From SIG402 sp045639045 (GTDB lineage: Bacteria; Bacillota; Clostridia; Christensenellales; Borkfalkiaceae), in NCBI GenBank assembly GCA_045639045.1, contig JAZUCI010000016.1, positions 1-14,297 of the forward strand: 14,297 nt of DNA, given 5' to 3'. The notes under the pieces were generated by a model. It saw nothing but the letters and a program-made list of their open reading frames with translations, searched no databases and was not told the DNA's origin. The position numbers were made by a program, and so were the translations under genes. Shown here piece after piece: positions 7,461-13,304 of the stretch; position 1 is the stretch's first letter; every line of letters starts with the position of its first letter.

Positions 7461-7987
7461 GAAACGCCCTCCGTTTTTTTCCCTTCCAGCGTATACAAAG
7501 AAAGGGTGTTATCCGTAAGAACTAACGCGCCCCTTACGGTATCTTCCTTGGGGTGGGAGGGGGAGCCGGGGTTGGCGTAAATTACCCCCTTTTCGGTTTG
7601 AATTTTCGCCGTATGGAAATGCCCGTTGATTAAAATATCGTAGCCAAAGGGCGGGTTTTCTTTATTATACGTATGCCCGTGGGTAAAGAATACGCTTTTT
7701 CCACCCGCAAACATTGCAAAGTGGGGGGATAAGGGATAGGGGGAAATCATTTCGTCAATTTCCGCATCGCAGTTCCCTTTCAAAAGGATGATTTTACCTG
7801 GGTATTCCTTTAACAAACGGGCAACTTCCATGGGCGCGTAGCCTTGGGGAAGGGGGTTTCTGGGCCCGTGATAAAAATGATCGCCAAGCAAAACCAAAAG
7901 GTCGGCGTTTTGCTTGCTTGCAAAGGCAAGAACTTTTTCCGTATACGCGCTGCTTCCGTGTAAATCGCTTGCAATTACCGTTTTCAT
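7454..7987 (-). CDS. yfcE: YfcE/MJ0936-type metallophosphoesterase
   Basis: This is a short (177 residues) calcineurin-like phosphoesterase with the complete metal-binding set of the YfcE group: SDLHG (Asp8, His10), LGDHFYHGPRN (Asp36, with a His where many members have another residue), GNCDAE (71-76), THGH (102-105) and GHFHTA (122-127). These residues bind two divalent metals, typically manganese, and hydrolyse phosphodiesters in the cytoplasm. The natural substrate of this group is poorly defined. Length and motif spacing are normal for the family. It begins 12 bases after the YcxB-like gene and overlaps the methyltransferase gene by seven bases, so the three appear to form one operon. 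The RBS is weak (GGGGG seven bases before the ATG), which fits translation coupled to the upstream gene. Confidence 0.9.
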   Translation of the reverse strand: MKTVIASDLHGSSAYTEKVLAFASKQNADLLVLLGDHFYHGPRNPLPQGYAPMEVARLLKEYPGKIILLKGNCDAEIDEMISPYPLSPHFAMFAGGKSVFFTHGHTYNKENPPFGYDILINGHFHTAKIQTEKGVIYANPGSPSHPKEDTVRGALVLTDNTLSLYTLEGKKTEGVSW

Positions 7988-7999
7988 ATGCGCCCCCGT

Positions 8000-8524
8000 T
8001 TAATTTTTGCGGTACGTAAACCGATACTGCATTTTTTTGCCAAGAAGGTTTGCAAGCTGCTTCCCTTCCTCCTCCGTCATTTCCCGCTTGTTTACGATGA
8101 ACGCGGATCCGGGCGAAAGATATAGGTAAAACGCCGTGGGGGTTTCTACCGCGCGCAAAAGTTCGTCGTACTTCACGCGCATATCTTCGGCGCCGTCCAC
8201 TAAAGAACGCACGATAATTTGCTTTGCTTCAAATTCGTATTCGTTTACCGCTTCAAACATCCCCGGTTGGCGCTTTTTCGCGCGCTTGGTGATGGTAAGC
8301 ATTTGATATCCCACGAAAAGGTCAATCATCAAAATCGCCGCCGCTAAAATAGCGAACAGCGCGCGGTTGTTCCCCGTCAGAAAAAACAGTACGGAGCCAA
8401 CGAAGCCCATCGTACTGCAAATCCAAAAGGTGGGTTTGCGGTTTTTCCCCTTTTTGTTCCGCATCAGGGAAAATTGAAAAAAGGTATTTAATAAATCGTA
8501 ATCGTAATGGGTAACTAATTTCAT
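8000..8524 (-). CDS. YcxB-like two-helix membrane protein
   Basis: The 174-residue product has a short cytoplasmic N-terminus, two closely spaced membrane segments (about 33-50 and 54-76, PTFWICSTMGFVGSVLFF and ALFAILAAAILMIDLFVGY) and a basic stop (KRAKKR). A soluble domain of about 85 residues follows. That domain resembles the YcxB C-terminal domain of Firmicutes membrane proteins: alternating beta strands around YEFEAKQIIVRS, VKYDELLRAVETPTAFYLYL and SAFIVNKREMTEEE, ending in an amphipathic helix. The function of this family is unknown. The start is supported by AAGGAAGG four bases upstream. It is first in a likely operon with yfcE and the methyltransferase, behind a good promoter at 8624-8652. 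Family assignment rests on layout and motif feel only. Confidence 0.7.
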   Translation of the reverse strand: MKLVTHYDYDLLNTFFQFSLMRNKKGKNRKPTFWICSTMGFVGSVLFFLTGNNRALFAILAAAILMIDLFVGYQMLTITKRAKKRQPGMFEAVNEYEFEAKQIIVRSLVDGAEDMRVKYDELLRAVETPTAFYLYLSPGSAFIVNKREMTEEEGKQLANLLGKKMQYRFTYRKN

Positions 8525-8596
8525 ATTTCCTTCCTTTTTTTACGCCGCGCCTTGCGGATTGCTTTTTTATCCCTTCCGCTGCGCGCGCAAGCAGTT

Positions 8597-8620
8597 ATAC
8601 GAAGACACGAATATTCGTAT
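8597..8620 (-). promoter_or_regulatory. Operator-like palindrome at the YcxB promoter start site
   Basis: ACGAATATTCGT (8607-8618) is a perfect 12-bp palindrome, nested with a second inverted repeat ATACGAA (8597-8603)/TTCGTAT (8614-8620). It overlaps the expected transcription start (about 8617) of the minus-strand promoter, which is typical for a repressor operator. No regulator is identified. Confidence 0.45.
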
Positions 8621-8623
8621 AGC

Positions 8624-8652
8624 ATTATAGCATAAAAACCCCGCGCTTTCAA
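8624..8652 (-). promoter_or_regulatory. Sigma-A promoter of the YcxB-yfcE-rsmF operon
   Basis: The minus strand has TTGAAA (8647-8652), a 17-base spacer and TATAAT (8624-8629) preceded by TG one base away (extended -10). It is a near-consensus promoter about 100 bases upstream of the YcxB-like start and divergent from the ybaK promoter. Confidence 0.75.
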
Positions 8653-8742
8653 GGGATTTTCCCCGTTTTTTGCTATTTTTTTGCCTTCTACACAGCCTTT
8701 TCTTTCCTTTTAGGAAAAATTTTTCCTTCCCCGCCCGTTTTC

Positions 8743-8771
8743 TTGCCTTTTTTTGGGGAAGATGGTATACT
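8743..8771 (+). promoter_or_regulatory. Sigma-A promoter of ybaK
   Basis: TTGCCT (8743-8748), a 17-base spacer and TATACT (8766-8771), with TG one base before the -10. The start site would be near 8778, leaving a leader of only about 15 bases that contains GGAGAGAGG as ribosome-binding site before ATG 8794. Confidence 0.7.
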
Positions 8772-8793
8772 ATGAAAAAAGGAGAGAGGAAAA

Positions 8794-9264
8794 ATGATTA
8801 GCAAAGTAAAAGAATTTTTCCGCGAACGCGGTTTAGAAGATAAAGTGATGGAATTTGAGGTTTCCTCGGCAACGGTTGCGTTGGCGGCGCAAGCCTTAAA
8901 CACGCAAGAAGAACGCATCGCAAAAACCCTTTCGTTTGACGTAAACGGGCGCACCGTTTTAATCGTTTGCGCGGGGGATACCAAAATTGATAACGCCAAA
9001 TTTAAGGCGTTTTTCGCCACCAAGGCAAAAATGCTTGCTTTTGAAGAAGCGGAAAGCCGCGTCGGCCACGCGGTTGGGGGCGTTTGCCCCTTTGCCGTAA
9101 ACGAAGGGGTGGAAACGTACTTGGACGAAAGCTTAAAGCGTTTCCCCACCGTGTTCCCCGCTTGCGGCAGCAGTAACAGCGCCATAGAACTTACCCCCGA
9201 AGAACTGTTCCCCCTATCTAGCGCAAAGGCTTGGATTGACGTGTGCAAACTTAAGGAAGCGTAA
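8794..9264 (+). CDS. ybaK: YbaK/EbsC-family aminoacyl-tRNA deacylase
   Basis: The product is 156 residues, the usual length of stand-alone YbaK-type editing proteins, and consists of the editing domain alone. Visible marks are the conserved lysine in RIAKTLSFD (Lys44), the loop GHAVGGVCPF (91-100) and the end motif GSSNSAIELTPEELF (125-139). Family members hydrolyse mischarged tRNA in trans, chiefly Cys-tRNA(Pro) for YbaK, and relatives edit other species; the specificity here cannot be read from sequence. It is preceded by a good promoter and a strong purine-rich RBS and looks monocistronic. It is followed by 324 bases of intergenic DNA before nrdG, with no functional link to the dNTP module evident. 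Confidence 0.9.
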   Translation: MISKVKEFFRERGLEDKVMEFEVSSATVALAAQALNTQEERIAKTLSFDVNGRTVLIVCAGDTKIDNAKFKAFFATKAKMLAFEEAESRVGHAVGGVCPFAVNEGVETYLDESLKRFPTVFPACGSSNSAIELTPEELFPLSSAKAWIDVCKLKEA

Positions 9265-9272
9265 GCGCCCCA

Positions 9273-9323
9273 CCACAAAATTTTGTAGAGAAGAAGGAAT
9301 CACCCCACCACAAGATATTGGGG
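9273..9323 (+). promoter_or_regulatory. Two distal NrdR-box-like sites after ybaK
   Basis: CCACAAAATTTTGTAG (9273-9288) and CCACAAGATATTGGGG (9308-9323) resemble the NrdR box and lie 35 bases apart. The second shares ACCACAAGATATTG exactly with the strong box at 9472-9485. They lie just after ybaK, 165-200 bases upstream of the proximal box. ACCCCA/TGGGGT (9302-9307/9319-9324) could also form a weak hairpin here, without a U-run. Confidence 0.4.
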
Positions 9324-9440
9324 TTGTGAAAAATTCGTACCACAACGAAAAATAACCGTTTTTATGCGTTTTTCTGCGGGAAAAGCGCATATTTTTTGCT
9401 TTTTTGCATAAATTTCTACTTACTGCCCCCATTTTTGCCA

Positions 9441-9488
9441 CCACTACATATGGAAAAAATTTTTTATAAAAACCACAAGATATTGTGT
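9441..9488 (+). promoter_or_regulatory. Tandem NrdR boxes upstream of nrdG
   Basis: CCACAAGATATTGTGT (9473-9488) matches the known NrdR consensus (aCACwAtATaTwGTGt) at nearly all positions. CCACTACATATGGAAA (9441-9456) is a weaker copy exactly 32 bases upstream, the three-helical-turn spacing known for paired NrdR boxes. A further degenerate CCAC...GTG lies 32 bases downstream, inside the promoter spacer. NrdR is the dATP/ATP-sensing repressor of ribonucleotide reductase genes; the gene for it is not in the window. The stretch 9330-9440 holds nothing else that I can assign. Confidence 0.75.
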
Positions 9489-9496
9489 TTTAACCC

Positions 9497-9525
9497 TTGA
9501 CAAGCCACTTTTTGTGTGATATACT
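9497..9525 (+). promoter_or_regulatory. Sigma-A promoter of nrdG
   Basis: A perfect -35 TTGACA (9497-9502), a 17-base spacer and TATACT (9520-9525). It starts nine bases after the strong NrdR box, so NrdR bound there would block RNA polymerase. The leader has a 6-bp stem CGCCCC (9533-9538)/GGGGCG (9554-9559). Confidence 0.85.
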
Positions 9526-9588
9526 TATACTACGCCCCTTCGCCCAAAACCGTGGGGCGGACTTAAAACGCAGTAAGGAGCAACCTTG

Positions 9589-10284
9589 ATGAACGTTCAG
9601 GGGTTTCAAAAATTAACGTTGTTGGATTTCCCCGGCAAGGTAGCCTGCACGGTGTTTACGGGCGGTTGCAACTTGCGGTGCCCCTTTTGCCACAACGCGG
9701 GGCTGGTGAAAAACCCTTGCGAATTCCCCAACGCGGAAGAAGAGGTGCTTAATTACCTTACCGCGCGTAAATCTATATTAAAAGGCGTGTGCGTAACGGG
9801 TGGGGAACCCCTTTTGCAACCCGATTTGCTTGCGTTTATCCAAAAGGTAAAGGATTTGGGGCTTGCGGTAAAGCTGGATACCAACGGCGGCCTACCCCAA
9901 AAGCTGAAAACGGCGATAGAAAGCGGACTTGTTGATTTTATCGCTATGGATATTAAATCCGCCCCCGAAACGTACGAAAAAGCGGTGGGCGTACCCGTAA
10001 ACGTGAACGCGTTTTTGGAAAGCATACGAATTATTAAGGAAAGCGGCGTTCCGCACGAATTTCGCACCACCGCCGTAAAAGGCTTGCACGGGGAAACGGA
10101 CTTTACCGAAATTGCAAAGCTGGTGGGAAACAGCCCCTACTACTTGCAAAAATTTACGGACTCGGGCAACCTGATTGACGGCGAAGGCTTTTCCGCCTTT
10201 TCGGAAGAAGAAATTGCGGGCGTTTTAGCCAAAGTAAAACGCTTCGCCCCCAACGCATCCGCCCGCGGATACGACCTAGATTAA
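9589..10284 (+). CDS. nrdG: Anaerobic ribonucleoside-triphosphate reductase activating protein (radical SAM)
   Basis: A radical SAM enzyme of 231 residues from ATG. It reductively cleaves S-adenosylmethionine and abstracts a hydrogen from the conserved glycine of NrdD, making the glycyl radical. The iron-sulfur cluster motif is CNLRCPFC (CxxxCxxC, Cys27, Cys31, Cys34), followed by the SAM-binding VTGGEPL (69-75). The N-terminus MNVQGFQKLTLLDFPGKVAC and the length fit the NrdG2 subgroup rather than the shorter E. coli NrdG. A TTG three bases upstream (9586) could also be read as a start, but AAGGAG at 9575-9580 is eight bases from the ATG and only five from the TTG, so the ATG is preferred. 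It is first in the likely nrdG-nrdD-trxB unit and directly behind the NrdR-controlled promoter. Confidence 0.93.
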   Translation: MNVQGFQKLTLLDFPGKVACTVFTGGCNLRCPFCHNAGLVKNPCEFPNAEEEVLNYLTARKSILKGVCVTGGEPLLQPDLLAFIQKVKDLGLAVKLDTNGGLPQKLKTAIESGLVDFIAMDIKSAPETYEKAVGVPVNVNAFLESIRIIKESGVPHEFRTTAVKGLHGETDFTEIAKLVGNSPYYLQKFTDSGNLIDGEGFSAFSEEEIAGVLAKVKRFAPNASARGYDLD

Positions 10285-10304
10285 ACTAAAAGAAAACCGA
10301 AAAC

Positions 10305-10428
10305 ACCGAGCAAAACAAGGCTCGAGAAAAAAACAAAACAAAAAAATAAAAATTTCAAATAAAAACGCGAGACCGCGTAAAAACGAGTTATGCAAGGCTC
10401 GAGAAAAAAACAAAACAAAAAAATAAAA
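10305..10428 (+). repeat. Pair of 47-bp near-identical, A-rich direct repeats in the nrdG-nrdD gap
   Basis: Copies at 10305-10351 and 10382-10428 have a 77-base period. The last 36 bases, beginning CAAGGCTCGAG and ending in a long A/C-poor-in-T tract, are identical. Each copy starts with CGAG that can pair with the internal CTCG. Between them is a small hairpin ACGCG-AGAC-CGCGT (10365-10378). CAAGGCTCG is also a motif of the structured repeat that follows at once, so these may be derivatives of it. The stretch 10285-10304 holds nothing recognisable. Confidence 0.75.
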
Positions 10429-10549
10429 GGCGGTTTAGAAGCAAGCGATACAAGGCTCGCAAGAATTTGGGGTGAGATGAACCTTATCGGTTATCGAAGT
10501 CCAAATTCGTAGCAGCAAACGCAGTAGCGCGTAGCTTATAAAGCGCCGC
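10429..10549 (+). repeat. Structured intergenic repeat unit in the nrdD leader
   Basis: By eye about 85% identical over roughly 114 bases to the unit before trxB (13167-13279). It has GGCGG-TTTAGAAGCAAGC at the left, CAAGGCTCGC, a core with GAATTTGG/CCAAATTC (8 bp) enclosing AACC-TTATC-GGTT, and GTAGCTTATAAAGCGCCGC at the right end. It ends four bases before the nrdD Shine-Dalgarno. If nrdD is cotranscribed with nrdG, the element is in the intercistronic RNA; no separate promoter was found in the gap. Confidence 0.8.
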
Positions 10550-10564
10550 AATTAGGAGGATAAA

Positions 10565-12934
10565 ATGTACAGAGTAGTAAAAAGAGACGGCAAAGTTGCA
10601 GATTTCGACATTGCAAAAATTGCTAACGCGATTAAGCAGGCGTTTATTGCTTGCGACAAGAACTATAACGATAATATTATCGATTTTCTTGCGCTTAAAG
10701 TAACCGCAGATTTTGAACCCAAGGTTGCGGAAGGCAAGATTGCGGTAGAAGACGTTCAAGATAGCGTAGAAACCGTATTGGTACAAGCGGGCTATGCGGA
10801 CGTTGCTAAGGCGTACATTTTGTACCGCCGCCAACGTGAAAAGCTTCGTAATATGAAGTCTACCATTTTGGACTACAAGGAATTGGTAGATAAATACGTT
10901 AAGAACATCGACTGGCGCGTTAAGGAAAACAGTACGGTTACCTACTCGGTAGGGGGCTTGATTCTTTCCAACAGCGGCGCTATCACCGCTAACTACTGGC
11001 TTTCGGAAATTTACGACGACGAAATTGCCAACGCGCACAAAAACGCGGATATTCATATTCACGACCTTTCCATGCTTACCGGCTACTGCGCAGGTTGGTC
11101 CTTAAAGCAATTGATTGAAGAAGGTTTGGGCGGTGTTCCCGGAAAAATTACTTCCGCGCCCGCAAAACACCTTGCAACCCTTTGCAACCAAATGGTAAAC
11201 TTCCTTGGGATTATGCAAAACGAATGGGCAGGCGCGCAAGCGTTCAGCTCCTTCGATACCTATCTTGCGCCCTTCGTTAAGGTAGACAACCTTTCTTACG
11301 ACGCGGTGAAAAAGTGCATCGAATCCTTCATCTACGGCGTAAACACCCCCAGCCGTTGGGGTACGCAAGCGCCCTTTTCCAACATCACTTTGGACTGGAC
11401 GGTTCCTAACGACTTAAAGGATGAAAAGGTTATCATCGGCGGCAAGCGTTTGGATTTCACCTATGGTGATTGCAAAAAAGAAATGGATATGGTAAACCGC
11501 GCGTTCATCGAAATTATGATTGAAGGGGACGCGAACGGCCGTGGCTTCCAATACCCCATCCCCACCTACTCCATCACCTCGGATTTCGATTGGTCCGAAA
11601 CCGAAAACAACAAGCTGTTGTTTGAAATGACCAGCAAGTACGGTACGCCCTACTTTAGCAACTACGTAAACAGCGATATGGAACCCAGCGACGTACGCAG
11701 TATGTGCTGCCGCCTTCGTTTGGACCTTCGTGAACTGAGAAAGAAAACGGGTGGTTTCTTCGGTAGTGGGGAAAGCACGGGCTCGGTTGGCGTTGTTACG
11801 GTAAATATGCCCAGAATCGCGTACCTTGCAGAAGATAAGGCTGACTTCTTCCGCCGTTTAGACCATATTATGGACGTATCCGCGCGTTCCTTAAAAATTA
11901 AACGTACGGTTATCACCAAACTTCTTGACGAAGGCTTGTATCCCTACACCAAGCGTTACCTTGGCACCTTCAACAACCACTTCTCCACCATCGGTTTGGT
12001 TGGTATGAACGAAGCAGGCTTGAACGCAAAATGGTTAAAGAAGGATATGACGCATAAGGAAACGCAAGAATTCACCAAAGAAGTGCTGAACCACATGCGT
12101 GAACGTTTGTCCGACTACCAAGAACTGTACGGCGACCTTTACAACTTGGAAGCAACCCCCGCAGAATCCACCGCATACCGTTTGGCGAAACACGATAGAA
12201 GCCGTTACCCCGATATCGTATGCGCTTCGGATGCGGATACCCCCTATTACACCAACTCTTCGCACCTTCCCGTTGGCTATACCGAAGACGTATTCACCGC
12301 GTTAGATATTCAGGACGAATTGCAAACGTTGTATACCTCGGGTACGGTATTCCACGCGTACATCGGTGAAAAATTGCCCGATTGGAAAGCGGCGGCGGAA
12401 ATCGTTAAAACCATTGCGGCAAACTACCGCTTGCCCTATTACAGCCTTTCCCCCACCTACTCGGTATGTAAGGAACACGGCTATATCGCGGGCGAAAAAT
12501 ATTCTTGCCCCAAGTGTGGCAAAACCACCGAAGTTTATAGCCGTATCACGGGTTACTATCGCCCCGTTCAAAACTGGAACGACGGTAAATCGCAAGAATA
12601 TAAGGAACGCAAAACGTACAACATTGCTACCTCCAAGCTTTCCCACCAAGGCCCCAAATCGCAGGACTGCGCTTGCGAAAATAAGGCTCCCGTTCTTGCA
12701 GACGGCGTATACTTGTTTGCAACCAAAACCTGCCCCAACTGCAAAATTGCAAAACAACTGTTAGACCAAAAGGGCATTGCTTACACCGTTATGCTTGCAG
12801 AAGAAAACGGCGAACTGATTAAGGCTTTGGACTTAAAACAAGCGCCCACCTTAATGGCAGTAGCAAACGGCGTTACGGTAAAATACGTGGGCGTTCCCAA
12901 CGTAAAGGAATTTATCAAAGCGCAACAAGCGTAA
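10565..12934 (+). CDS. nrdD: Anaerobic ribonucleoside-triphosphate reductase with fused C-terminal redoxin
   Basis: The 789-residue product reduces ribonucleoside triphosphates to deoxy forms by glycyl-radical chemistry. Residues 1-90 are an ATP-cone (YRVVKRDGKVADFDIAKIA), the allosteric dATP/ATP sensor. The catalytic barrel has Cys175 in GYCAGW, the pair Cys381-Cys382 in MCCRLRLD, and GSVGVVTVNMPRIAYL. The zinc-binding region has VCKEHGY...CPKCGK, and the radical site is RITGYYRP with Gly663. Beyond the normal end, residues about 705-789 form a glutaredoxin/NrdH-like domain: VYLFATKTCPNCKIAKQLL with a CPNC active site (Cys723, Cys726) and the cis-proline segment KQAPTLM. A linker has Cys702-Ala-Cys704. 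This makes it 60-90 residues longer than usual. The fusion implies reduction by a redoxin rather than formate. RBS AGGAGG is five bases from ATG. Confidence 0.95.
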   Translation: MYRVVKRDGKVADFDIAKIANAIKQAFIACDKNYNDNIIDFLALKVTADFEPKVAEGKIAVEDVQDSVETVLVQAGYADVAKAYILYRRQREKLRNMKSTILDYKELVDKYVKNIDWRVKENSTVTYSVGGLILSNSGAITANYWLSEIYDDEIANAHKNADIHIHDLSMLTGYCAGWSLKQLIEEGLGGVPGKITSAPAKHLATLCNQMVNFLGIMQNEWAGAQAFSSFDTYLAPFVKVDNLSYDAVKKCIESFIYGVNTPSRWGTQAPFSNITLDWTVPNDLKDEKVIIGGKRLDFTYGDCKKEMDMVNRAFIEIMIEGDANGRGFQYPIPTYSITSDFDWSETENNKLLFEMTSKYGTPYFSNYVNSDMEPSDVRSMCCRLRLDLRELRKKTGGFFGSGESTGSVGVVTVNMPRIAYLAEDKADFFRRLDHIMDVSARSLKIKRTVITKLLDEGLYPYTKRYLGTFNNHFSTIGLVGMNEAGLNAKWLKKDMTHKETQEFTKEVLNHMRERLSDYQELYGDLYNLEATPAESTAYRLAKHDRSRYPDIVCASDADTPYYTNSSHLPVGYTEDVFTALDIQDELQTLYTSGTVFHAYIGEKLPDWKAAAEIVKTIAANYRLPYYSLSPTYSVCKEHGYIAGEKYSCPKCGKTTEVYSRITGYYRPVQNWNDGKSQEYKERKTYNIATSKLSHQGPKSQDCACENKAPVLADGVYLFATKTCPNCKIAKQLLDQKGIAYTVMLAEENGELIKALDLKQAPTLMAVANGVTVKYVGVPNVKEFIKAQQA

Positions 12935-12972
12935 TTCCTTTTCCCCGATCGCAAAACACTTTTAACGCAGCG

Positions 12973-12993
12973 TCCCCCACTTTACGTGGGGGA
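12973..12993 (+). terminator. Possible terminator or attenuator hairpin after nrdD
   Basis: TCCCCCAC and GTGGGGGA form a perfect 8-bp stem with loop TTTAC, 39 bases after the nrdD stop. Only three T follow, so termination may be partial, which would lower but not abolish read-through into trxB. Confidence 0.5.
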
Positions 12994-13028
12994 TTTCGCG
13001 CGAAAAGAACGGAAAGCAAATATATAAA

Positions 13029-13154
13029 GCCGCCGCAAAAAGGCGGAGAAGAGCCAAGCAAGACAAGGCAAACGCGGATTTTCCGCAGGGCGCATACTTC
13101 CCGTATGTAACCAAGGAAAAACGCAAGTTTAACGTAGTATTGCGAAGGCTATAC
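13029..13154 (+). repeat. Structured intergenic repeat, first tandem unit before trxB
   Basis: It starts with GCCGCCGCAAAAAGGCGG (a CCGCC/GGCGG hairpin), then AGAAGAGCCAAGCAAGACAAGG. The core differs from the next unit but keeps the two stems: TTTTCC/GGAAAA (with GCG/CGC outside) enclosing CATAC-TTCCC-GTATG. It ends GCTATAC before the next GCCGCCGC. Start-to-start distance to the next unit is 126 bases. Confidence 0.75.
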
Positions 13155-13293
13155 GCCGCCGCAAAAGGTGGATTAGAAGCAAGCAAGACAAGGCTCGCTG
13201 GGAATTTGGGGTGAGATGAACCTTGTTGGTTATCGAAGTCCAAATTTACAGCAGTAACGCAGTATGGCGTAGCTTATAAGCCGCCGCAAAAGG
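13155..13293 (+). repeat. Structured intergenic repeat, second tandem unit, running into the trxB RBS
   Basis: It starts with GCCGCCGCAAAAGGTGG, then ATTAGAAGCAAGCAAGACAAGG and CTCGC. The core has AATTTGG/CCAAATT enclosing AACC-TTGTT-GGTT, and the right end is GTAGCTTATAA. A third GCCGCCGCAAAAGG begins at 13280, 125 bases after the second, and its AAAAGGAG serves as the trxB Shine-Dalgarno. So the array seems to supply the leader of trxB. No promoter is evident in the 370-base gap 12935-13304. Confidence 0.8.
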
Positions 13294-13304
13294 AGAATAA
13301 GAGT

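Noticed and set aside
8688..9278. Minus-strand 196-codon open frame opposite ybaK
   Set aside because: It is a shadow of ybaK, which has a promoter, RBS and family motifs on the plus strand.
9302..9324. Terminator of ybaK
   Set aside because: The 6-bp stem has an 11-base loop and no following T-run; the segment fits an NrdR-like box better.
9586..9588. TTG start for nrdG
   Set aside because: The ATG three bases later has better spacing to AAGGAG and begins the usual MN-x-QGFQK N-terminus.
10484..11062. Minus-strand 192-codon open frame
   Set aside because: It is antisense to the leader and start of nrdD, whose plus-strand reading is certain; no motif in the translation.
12962..13243. Minus-strand 93-codon open frame before trxB
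   Set aside because: It is the reverse strand of the tandem repeats and the hairpin; low-complexity Leu/Ala/Ser/Cys-rich translation with no domain.
13029..13293. CRISPR array
   Set aside because: Units of 125-126 bp with conserved ends and related cores, only two units, no short repeat with unique spacers and no cas genes.
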